A stretch of DNA of 64,000 bases from Sipunculus nudus (Eukaryota > Annelida > Sipuncula > Golfingiida > Sipunculidae): contig CM049310.1 in the NCBI GenBank assembly GCA_026874595.1, positions 47,753,058 to 47,817,057 on the forward strand. The letters are read 5' to 3'. The position numbers were made by a program, and so were the translations under genes. Shown one piece after another: positions 1 to 11,200 of the stretch (position 1 is the first letter of the stretch; each line of letters starts with the position of its first letter). The notes beneath the pieces were generated by a model that had not been told where the DNA came from, did not search any database, and saw only the letters and a list, made by a program, of their open reading frames with translations.

Positions 1-620
1 ATATTATAAGAATGGGCAAGAATATAACACGAATGGACAAGAATATAATAAGAATGGGCAAGAATTTTATAAGAATGGGCAAGAATATAATAAGAATGGG
101 CAAGCATATTATAAAAATGGGCAAGGATATTATATGAATTGGCAAGGATATTATATGAATGGACAAGGATATTATAAAATTGGGCAAGGATATTATATGA
201 ATGGGCAAGGATATTACATGAATGGACAAGGATATTTTAAGAATGGACAAGGGTATTATATGATTGGGCCTGGATATTATGAGAATGGGCAAGAATATAA
301 TAAGAATGGGAAGGATATTATATGAATGGGCAAGGATATTATAAGAATGGGCAAGAATATAATACGAATGGACAAGGATATTGTAAGAATGGGCAAGGAT
401 ATTATATGAATGGGCAAGGATATTATAAGAATGGGCAAGGATATTATATGAATGGGCAAGGGAATTATATGAACTGACAAGGATATTATAAGATTGGGCA
501 AGGGGTTTATATGAATGGGCGACGATATTTGAAGAATGGGCAAGGATATTATATGATTGGGCAACGATATTTTAAGAATTGACAAGGATATTATAAGCAT
601 GGCTAGAAATATTATATTAA
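1..620. repeat. 21-bp minisatellite, cut by the window edge
   Basis: About thirty degenerate copies of a 21-bp unit close to GGATATTATAAGAATGGGCAA run from the first base to about 620, where the unit decays. Because 21 is divisible by three, the array stays open in several frames on both strands and translates as a seven-residue repeat (like NGQGYYM). There is no splice signal or recognisable domain, so I read it as non-coding satellite. Its left end is outside the window. Confidence 0.93.
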
Positions 621-716
621 TTGATAGGGATTCTAACAAAGACAAGCGGACATTATACATGAATGCTCATCGAATCAACTGATCTAGACGTTTAATGATT
701 TGGGTATAGACACCTA

Positions 717-786
717 TGACGTCACGGGTATTGTTTTGATGAAGCCCGGGATATTATATAAACTGATACAGATACTCATGACGTCA
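717..786. promoter_or_regulatory. Two perfect CRE palindromes 62 bp apart
   Basis: TGACGTCA occurs at 717-724 and again at 779-786, each in a similar local context (TATGACGTCACGG and CATGACGTCATGG), as if a segment of about 62 bp had been duplicated. TGACGTCA is the full CREB/ATF site. The pair lies downstream of HEY, just past the minisatellite. Function is not shown. Confidence 0.35.
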
Positions 787-916
787 TGGATTGTTTGATT
801 AGACGGTGATTCTGTGTGCTGTTCTCATTGCTGGTTTATAAACATTGTTAACATACATCATTTCACCAATCATAACAGACATATATACAAAAATGGATAA
901 TGTATAAATAAATGTT

Positions 917-922
917 TTTATT
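917..922 (-). terminator. Candidate poly(A) signal of HEY (distal)
   Basis: The minus strand reads AATAAA here, about 680 bases after the HEY stop codon. A nearer variant, ATTAAA, is at 1287-1292 on the minus strand. Either could end the HEY transcript. No transcript evidence is available. Confidence 0.35.
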
Positions 923-1603
923 TCTCACGTCTTATAAAAATATGTCACTGAGGACATTAAGAAGGCACATTCAGGTATAATATGCATAAGCATCTGCTGA
1001 GCTGCTTTTTTCGGAAGACAGAATGACAACATCATGATAAGATGAAGCACAAATGAACGATATATACACGATGATAATGATAAATGATTTCTGCCGAGCA
1101 AGCACGCTGGTAGTTCTTCAAACGTTCGGTAGAGGCGCTGCCATTAGCAATGATGCAGCGCGTGCACTCCATGACTAGTTCACAGAAAGAGATCTCTCGG
1201 CTTATATAGACAGTCACACGTTCATGTAAATTATAAAATTTTAAATTTATAAATATGAGATTCTTTGGGATACAGGGGAGTTTCTTTTTAATTATATACA
1301 CTTGCAAATGCACGTGTTAATTCTGAATTGAGACCACGAGTCCTCCAGTCCGCAAATTATAACTTTCAAATGCATGTTGCTGAACATCACATTTTGTGAT
1401 ATGCATCTGACAGCTCCGAGTCTGTAATGATATCCCCACATGTGTAAGCTAATTTGTATGTGTCAAAGTATCACTTTTCTTGAAGAGACATTCAAAGCAT
1501 CTCCCTTCACTGGAATAAGGCTCCGTTTGTGCACGCCAGTTTGCCAGATATGTAAAAGACCCATATAATGAACACAAGGCACTTAATAAAATGAAATAGG
1601 TTT
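923..1603 (-). other. Probable HEY 3' untranslated region
   Basis: AT-rich stretch between the HEY stop codon and the candidate poly(A) signals. No coding exon or repeat is recognised in it. Confidence 0.4.
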
Positions 1604-2244
1604 TCAGAAAGCAAGTTCTGAGCCCCATGGACGATATGGTTTAGCAGCGGACGGTACAGTTCCTAACGCGGAAGCGGTAGAACTTGAATAGTGTCCTGCA
1701 CTAGGCGACAACATTGGCACCGAGTTCATTCCTAGCGACATCGGAAACTGTGTGTGGACCTGAGGCAAGCCGGGAAGGGCACCAGCTGACGTCACACTGG
1801 GGATCTGTGGCGGGACATTGCCGGTAGGTGGCAGCCTCATCGAGGACACGCCGGCGTGGTGGTGTTGGTCTATGTGATGGTTGAGGCGCGTTGGTTCCGG
1901 ACAGGAGACGCTACTCAGAGTCGAGGAATGTGACGACATGAGGGGGTCAGCTTGGTGCTGCGTTAACATACTAACTGACGTCATAGCTGCGCTACCGTAC
2001 TGTGAATGGTGCTGTGACAGGCTGCCCCAGTTGTTATTCTGCAGACTGGCTTTTGTGGCAGCTTCACGCTGCGCAGAGAAGCACTGCAAGTGGCTGAGCA
2101 GCCGAAGACGCAGTGGGTCTTGGATATCCATGCCTTCTACGGTCACGAGATACCGCGCAACTTCCGCCGCGCACTCTCTGTAACCCACACCTCTGTAGTC
2201 CATAGCAAGTGACGTGGGGTCTGGGAAGTTGTACCCGTTGACGC
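1604..2244 (-). CDS. HEY: HEY exon 5: Orange domain and YRPW tail
   Basis: The acceptor reads TTTCAG|GC and the exon continues in phase 1 from exon 4. It encodes the Orange domain, a linker rich in Ser, His, Gln and Pro, and the YRPW motif, and ends with TGA at 1604-1606. Confidence 0.96.
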
Positions 2245-5200
2245 CTGAAAATAAGAGAAAATACGTTAACATAAATCATTCACACAGAACTAAATTATAC
2301 ATTACTTAAAAGCATCAACAAATAATAATAAAATAAACAATGTGTAGTAAATATATAATCAACATGATATGCATTGTTCTGGTTTATGCTTTTCCCATTT
2401 AATTATTGTCAATTTTCTTCGTGTGATAAAATTATAATTCTGAAGTGGTTTTATTCTCTGATAAAAATACCCGTATGATTGCCAAAAACATATCTGAAGT
2501 CTTAGCTGACCAGTAATAAGTGATTGTGTGTGTGTGCATCAGATGCACGCAAAAAAATAAATTATAAATGTATGAATTTTAAGGACTATTTTCATAGATA
2601 ATAGCATTAAATGCAAATATACCATGGGGCACGCACTATGATCAGTACATTTCCTCATGCACAGGAGAACTTTCCGAAGGCTTTGTTCTTAACGCCCTGG
2701 GGCTATGACAGATTCTTTGACAGGATGAAAAATGATTGTCCACTTGTTTTGCGCTCCAAAGGTCACAATCACCATATATTGGTCAGTTCACTCATTTATC
2801 AAGGGTTACAACAGTGTAATCAAATGAAGCGTTGCGGGTACCTAGAATGTTGTTCCACCCCATTGTGTAACAATCGGTCATTTCATTGACCAGGCCAAGC
2901 CCCCGGATTAATGTTAAAAATGTAAGCGTTTGGCCGTGCAAAATCACTCAATAATGCTTAAAAGGCCGCACTCGCACGTCAGTGGTCCCGGGTCACGCGG
3001 GGTTAAAGGTTACGAGGTCACCAATAAATCGTGCGCCCCCGGTGTGTTCATCCAACTAACCCCAGCTGCCGAGGGTTACTTGACCAAGGGGTGGACAATC
3101 AGATACATTTATTAACCGTCGGTGAGTGCATATTGTCAGAGGGCTTTATAATTCTTACGTCTTGACCATGTGTATTCAGTACACAAGTTACTAGAGTGTC
3201 GCCATATGCAAATCATCCAAGTGGTGACCGGAAATGGACTCAATGGGCGCTTGTTATTTTTTCGTGCCGTGACGGTTTGGTGGTTTCCGACTGTCAACAC
3301 TTGACAGCCATCCCGCGGTGACCCCGACTGGACGTCCAGTGGCCGATAACGGTCCTGGATAAAAATGACAGGCCTGAAGGGTGACCACCGACTGTTGGCG
3401 AGCAGCTGACATATCTACAGCAGGCGGGAGGTGTACTGACCAAGGATGATGACCGAGACTTTATCAGCAACAGGACAGTCTGTCAGTCCAGCAATCAAAT
3501 GATGACACACCCTGTTGTAGGATCCACAGGGGCAGCTGTAGCGCCATTCATACAGTTAACCCGTGAAAGCCCGGCTAATCAGGAACAGAGGTTCACCATG
3601 TCACATTGTTAATTAACGGTTAACTGGAGAGTCCACAGGACCCCTACACGCCCATTGTCCAGTTTCCGCATTGGAACAAGAATTTGAACTGTCCACACGG
3701 TCATGTATCCGTGTTCAATAAATTCTCTGTATATTTCCATTTAACAGGACCTGTCATTAATAGTGGGCCTGCAAACCACCTGTACAACATTTTGATTGCC
3801 TGAATCATGCAAATGGCTTTGCATATTTAAGAATCGTGTAAAAAAATAGCACAAGCGACAACCAAGCTTAACCTTTTTGTATGCACTGACAGTGACACAT
3901 TTGGTTTGGCTTCAGATATATTTGTGGCGTAAATCGTTTTGTGCATTGTTATTATATACGGTAATGATGTATTACGATTACATTATCATGATTGTCATTA
4001 TTGTATATAAGATGTATCGTATTTTTCTTACCTTTTTGGTGCAGCATCTTCAAATGGTCAACCGTCATCTGTAAGATCTCTGCTTTTTCTAGTTTTGCGG
4101 ACCCCTGTAAACAAAGATAGCAGAATGTTAGAAAGTACATCGCTTATCGCTTTTCTGTCACTAGAAAAGCGTCTTCCAGCCTCTCATTATCACAGCGCCT
4201 GCTGCTCGCGGGGTTGACAGGCTGTCAAGCTGCCGGCTGATAACGGAAGCCTGTTGGGTTGGGACGTTTGCCTCCCACGGTGAACAGAAACTGCCTCAAG
4301 TCAAGGATGGGCCCGTGATAATAACGACAGTCCCATCAACTCCTAACTTATTAATAATCCCCGGGTCGCCACAAACTCCGGGATCAATGCCTATCTTATT
4401 AAAGTACCCTGCGTGTGTCGTCATGAAGTCCGGCACCGATTCCCCAACCTATTAATATATCCTTCGCCGCCACGAATCCTGAATTTGGATTCCACATAAA
4501 ATGAATGAATTTTAAAATTTTAAATGGATAATCTAATTTTTTTTATATTCTATCAGATTATTTAGAAATGTTTATTACTACACTCTAAAAAGTGCCGTTT
4601 CGCAAGTGTTTTAAAATCCATTGTGGTGTTTCATATAGAAACACGTTTGACAAATAGACATGTTTCAAAACACCTGGAACTCAGCTCATGCAAATTTTCC
4701 GTGATCGAAACACCAGAAACGTGTTTACAAGAAGTACACACGTCTCAAACGTGTTTTACAAGCGTATTCTGGTGCGACATAAGTCACAACGGGCGTTATA
4801 TTTGTCCTTTTCAATAACGGGCGGGAGAAGTCTCGGAAGGAAAAAAATGTTCTGACGGAACGCTGCAACTGTTTTTTAATGTTCTGCTGCCTCACAAAGT
4901 CATGGAAGAAACCGAAATTACGTCTGATTCAACCATCGATACTGTGTGTCAGTGGGCAAGAACGAAATTTGCCGGAGCCGTGCAATCTGCGATTGAGATG
5001 CGGTTGAAAGGTAGGCTCAGTATTTAATTATCGTGATTTATATTTAAATATGGTTCATATGAGTACTTGAAATGTGTTCACAACATGTGAGCACATTGTT
5101 AAAATATATATATTACATTACCTAATTTGCTACTTTATATGGTGCACAGGTATTTGTTTAAAAGTGGTGAACACATCAATAGATTTAGCACCACTCCCCC

Positions 5201-8200
5201 CCCCCCCCCCCCCCCCGCACCAAGTTGTGGCTCTTGTGTATTCACTCGAAATTTGATTTATCTAGCGGACAGCACATGAAACTGCTGCACAGTAGGCCTA
5301 CTTTTGACAGTGTTCAGCATCCTGTCTACATTTTAGAACGTTAAAATTAAAGAAATTTGTTGTTTGTTTTCATGTATTTAAATCCCTTGTATATTACCAG
5401 ACATCATGATCCCTGCAATCATACCATTTATACTAACACAAAATATCAATGAATACAAGAAGTCATCCTAAGTAGGATTCAAACCTGCAATCTCTAGATC
5501 AGGAGTCCAGTTAAATTGCAGAAGCACGTGTTTCCCACAGAGGAAGAAAAAGAAAGAAGGAAGTGATAAAATTCCTAAAATCTGTAAGTTGTATTATATG
5601 TTTTTTGCATTTACCTGTGCTAATTCTGATTACCCTATATCTAGCTGTTTAACTCAGTTGACTATAAGTCAACTGAGTTAAAGCAATGGTCCAGTGTCAG
5701 TTGTCCGTCTGTCGTTCTGTCCGTCCATCTGTGTATGCTTCAGTTTTTTATTGTATGGGGGGGGGGGGGGGGGGGAGCTAGACTTTCATTGCCTTTTCAG
5801 TTGATTAGAGATCTGTATTTGCATTATGTCATTTGAATTCTAGCAATTCCATTTAACTTTACTGTTTAATACATTATAATTATAACTTAAAATCTTTGGG
5901 TTCATTGTTGTCTTCTTTCATATATTTATTGAAAACTTTCCATTGCTCTGTTGGGCCAGTATAAAATATAAACACTCCTCCTTGACTAGCCCAATCATTT
6001 CTTCTACTTTGTCGTTAGTAAACCAAAGGCCTATCTTTGTTGCTGTATCTGATCGAAATGCAAAATGCATGTGTGGAATGAACAAATCCAAAATTTATAG
6101 ATTTTATGCTTGAAAACAGAAAAGACTCGTGAGATCAATTCTTCTTTGCATAAACACATTGGGAGTTACACTAGATCATACACAATGCCCATGAGCCATG
6201 ATACTAGGCTGCATTTGAAGAATCAAGAGACTCAGGGGTGTAATGTTCTTTTTAAATAGAACATGGTAATAAATACCAATGAAATAAAATTGTAAACTTG
6301 AAATTACCATTTCAGCTGTAGGCATGCATAAGTGGCACTTCCACAAAGTGGTTTAAATCTGGGAGTAAAATATACCATTACGGATAACAGGAGGGTTAAA
6401 TAGGTAGTAGTGGGTACTAATGTACTCCGTTGGCTTTACCGAGTCTCAGTCGAGTACTCATGGTTCTGAACACAGTATGAAGTTCTAAACAGGTAGCTTT
6501 TCAACAATGCAAATCATGTATATATTGGACTTGGTGATATTTCTATGAATCTTTAGTATGTATACAATTAATATGTAATTTGTTCTTGTAATTTTTATTT
6601 CGTTAGCAAGTCTCTCATCATATTGGCCAAAACAAAGCCTGCTCTGGCTATAGAGCACTACAGTAATAAATAATTAAAGACTGATCTCAGATTTGCAGTG
6701 ATAAGCAGATATACTTTTAAACCTTGGATACTTGAGTCCTAATTTTGGAACAGAGTGATTGGTTACAGTTGTTCAGACTCTTAGAAGGGCCCCTTTCAGC
6801 CTCAGCTCACAGAAAGAAAGGTTTACATAGGTGGCACTATGTTGTTCAAATGATCAATATCCTTTAAAACTAGAATACAGGTAGTTGACAAGCAACTAAA
6901 TGTGTCTGCCGAAATCAGAGTCGGACGGGTGAAGTGATGCATGGGTTGAGTGGCAAGGGGAAATAGAGTGAGGTGTGTCGCATATTAGCATGGAAGCCTG
7001 CAGCTGAAATGTGTATGTAGGTTGCGCCACCTACAACAAAATCCAGAGAGCTGTCCAAGTTATACATATGCAAAATTTTAGGCAGATAAGTCAAACCACT
7101 TCTTGTAAGTGATTTTATCACACAGCAGACAAACAGAAAGACACTGAGCAAAATTAGTGGCAGGTGGAGCCACCAATTTTGTGTACGATTAAGAGCTATG
7201 TAAGATCTATAAATATGCAAATTTTCAGGGAGATATGTCAAACCAGTCCTGAGATATCAGCATAGATGTCTGCAGCCAAAATGTGTTTGTAGGTTGTGCC
7301 ACCTGCCAAAAAATCGAGAAATGCCATCATAGATGTATAAACATGCAAAATTTTAGGCAGATATGTCAATCACTGCCGAGATATGAGTGATTTTATCCCA
7401 AGGCAGATGAACAGATGGACGCTGTGCAAAAAATGATTGCAGGTGGAGCAACCAGTTTTGACTATGATAAAGAGCTATGTGAGGTCTGTACACTTGCAAA
7501 TTTTGGCCCAGTAGGTCAAACAGTTACCGAGATATGGGCTATGATGTCTGCAGCGTAAATATGAATGTAGGTGGCGCCACCTGTCATAAAATCAAGAAAG
7601 CTGTCCAGGATGAATACACATGCAAAATTTCAGGTGAATAAGTCAAACCAATGCAGAGATATGAGTGATTTTATCCCAAGGCAGACGAACAGATGGACGC
7701 TATGCAAAATGTTGCAGGTGGCACCACCATTTTTAGTATATGTTATAAAGATATCCAAGGGCTACATGTGTGCAAAATATTTAGCCTGATCGGTCAAACG
7801 GCAGCGATCTGATTGAAAACATAGTATCCACAAAACTCTGTTTTGGCTGATACAATTAGGTGCTCATAAATGCAGCAATTCCTGAGATGTTGGTTTACAG
7901 ACATCATATTATGTATGCAAACACTTCCTGAAAATTTGTGATCAGCAAAATATAGAATTCTATTTCCAAGTTTGATTATGCTATGCCTTATATTGTATTA
8001 ATCAGGTGTATGCCCTTTAACAGATGATTGACACAGAAAGTATAGCCTAGGTGACTCAGAAAGTGACTACTGTTGCTTGTTGCATTCACAGTTTTTTTTT
8101 TTTTTTTTTCAGGAGGAAGTATCACAAAACTCTCTGACATCAGTTACCAGTGAGGAACCGAGTTCAGTTTTTATTGTTGATAATGGAGAGGTCAGATCAA

Positions 8201-11200
8201 GCGTCATTTTGGGAGATGGAAAACAGATCAATCTGATCAAGGAAGGATGTGTGTCGTAGATATGCTTTCTTTTTCTTGGATGGTATTACATCCTTAACCT
8301 CACATATCCACTACCCAACATGCAAATGTTGAATTTGCTTCAAGAAAACTGCCTTGAAGAAGAAGTTCCCATGAAGGACAAGTCTACAGGTTATAAGCAG
8401 TTTGTGGCTCTGCTCAAATGACTTCATTACAACTCATTGACTCAACCCTATAATACCTGATGCTTAGATTACAGTGTGATAAAAACCTGTGTTATAAGTA
8501 GTTTGCAGCAGTGCTGAAATTGCAATTTTATATTGATCAGGACATGATTTCTGGTATTTGAAAGTTATGAGGAGTAGTTCAGGATTTTTTATTGATGTTA
8601 AACACTTTACATTATTTAAGCATATTAAAACTTTTGTTTTTCATATTTTGTAAAGTTAGTCAGTTAGATCGATGTTTTATTTTGGTATGAGCATAGTGAT
8701 TTAAAGTAAATCAATGAAGAACTAACAGCTGCTGGTAAAAACGACTCTTGAAAAGTATCCAATTTTTATATTAATAAATCAGTAATGCTTCCTTTGAACA
8801 GAAAAATTTAAGTTTTACACTTTTTTAGCTCAGCTGACTATAAGTAATCTGAGCTATAGTCATGGTCCTTTGTCCGTCGTTTGTCCATCCATCCATTAAC
8901 AGGGCACGTTTTGAAACTATTGGAGCTACGAATCCAAAATTTTGCATACAGTTAGATGTCCCCAAAATCTCCTACCATGCCAAAAATTGGGTCATTAGGA
9001 CTTTGTTCCTTTGAGATATTAAAGAAATACCCATGTTTTCCATTAAAAACCTATTGTTACACTTCAAGACTGCCTAATATCAAAACCATCTGTTTTACAT
9101 CATATTTAATATGCATATTTTTAATTCCATACATTTCCTGCGTTCAAACCAAAAATTGGTTCAGTATTACTTAATTTATTGAAGTTATGGGCCAAAACAT
9201 AATGCACTTTTTAAAAAATCAGGAAATATATTTACTCACTTAACATAAGAATTGCTGAAGCTAGATACTTTTTTTCAGAGATATAACTTTTTTTAATTAA
9301 GGTCCAATTGTTTACCAAAAAGAAGATCTAAATTTTGCAATTTTTAAAGTTATTAGCATAAATAAAAAATCAATACCTTAAATTTTGGCCATGGCACAAA
9401 TTTTCCATGTAAGCTCTGTTGATTTAATTTTCATAGCATATACATAATTTAATTTATTAAAATCTGAAATTTCAAAGTAATAAATTGAAAAGAGTAGCTT
9501 TTATACACCATGTCAAGTGTTGTTTACATCAAGCCCACCTAGTACAGCCTTCACCTGAGTTATGTAATCCACTCAAGGCAGCTTGCCTTGGCTCAGCTTG
9601 GCCAGTTTCCCCTCTTTGCAGGCTTCTCCTCTGCCCTGAACCAACCCCACCCCCCACCAGATGGTGCATTAGCTAGATGAATGTTATAATTTTCTGTATT
9701 GTTTTCATCTGTATTCTAGGCTATACTACATTTTAGATTTTGTATTGTACCACCCTGGTACCACCCTGATTAAAGTGTACATTTAATTGTGTTCACAAAG
9801 TGGTGAATTGCTATAAAAGTGTGGATGTTCATCAGATAAGAAATTCCTTACTTTAGAAGAGAAAAACTTCACTTGGTGTGAAATTGGATATTAATTCCAG
9901 TAATAATTAAATTATAGCTAAGACAGTAATTAGCATGATATTGTTTGTCCCTCATTCAACCAACAGTGTGTATACTTCATTTAAAAAAGATGTTTTTATT
10001 TAATCAACTTTACTGAACCTTTTATTTCAATGAATAAAATTAAACTTGTACTGAAAACTCCTATGTACAAAACTTGTAAATTGTGATTCAAGGAATAATC
10101 TTGAAGGTGCCATGTTATTGCATATTTTCTTTAAATTCAGTTTGAACATATGTGATTTAAAATTAATAAAATATAAGTGTGCATAATATGACCTGATGTG
10201 AGCTTAACTCTGGATAAATAATAATGCAACTTACAATTCTGATATTTTAACTTATATTTTTAGATCCTTTTCATTACAAATTTAGAAACTTGTCCATTAA
10301 TAAAAAATAATCTGATAAAAACTATGAATGGAAATAGTGAATATGCTGAAAAAATAGGGTATAATATAAACTGAATTCCAGTGAAACTGAAATAATTTTA
10401 TCAGTCCATTTTGTCCAATCGCCTGTCCATCTGTAAATTGTTTTCTTATGCATCAAAGTATCCCAAAACTTTTACTGTTTTCCTTCATGACAGTCTTGCC
10501 AGAGTATTAGTTTTGCAATCATATATTTAGAACTTTACTATGACCAAGTAGGAGGGCCATTTTCTCTTAGCTATTCTTATGCTTATATATATGATAAACA
10601 TTACAATAGAAATCATCATGTTTTGCATTTGCTAAAATTTCAAACTTCAGCTGAGCGCCTTGACTCATAGGTCCCTTGATTCATTTTCTCCCTGGAAGTA
10701 CTACTTTTTTATATACAGTCGACAGGTCAAATAAAAAGAGACTTGAAATAAATTCAGTGGTCTTTGCTGATGTTTTTTCATTTGCACCTTGAAAGCATGT
10801 GGATGCTGTTTACATAAGTTTATACATCAGTTAAAATACATCCCTTGTTATATGCTGACTAGTGTTTTATCTTTTGCATCCTGAAAGTACTGTGTTAAAG
10901 TGAATGTATGGCCAACAGTTCAGATGCATTCAGATGTAAAAAGTACTTTGAGGTTACACAGAAGTGATTGATATGGAATAACTTTGTCCTGATGTGTAGT
11001 GTTATAGAAACTGTGGGCACAGTTTGGATTAATTATCGTATAAAAACAAGTTGATATTTTAGTCTTTATACTGTTATAGTGATTTAACTAACCACAATTA
11101 AGGCATGTCTTTAAAAAGATTCATGGAGTCTTTAAGATGAATGTATGGTGTATATCAGGCATTACATTCTGGTTTGATAAGTTTGTTTGTAGTCATGAAG

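Noticed and set aside
134-660. Open frames through the minisatellite on both strands (seven-residue repeat)
   Set aside because: They follow from a 21-bp repeat unit lacking stops. There is no domain, splice site or end structure to support a gene.
5458-5530. tRNA-like minus-strand segment with a CCT anticodon-type loop and GGTTTGAATCC
   Set aside because: The anticodon and T arms can be drawn, but the acceptor stem and D arm do not form and the A-box is missing. At most a decayed relic.
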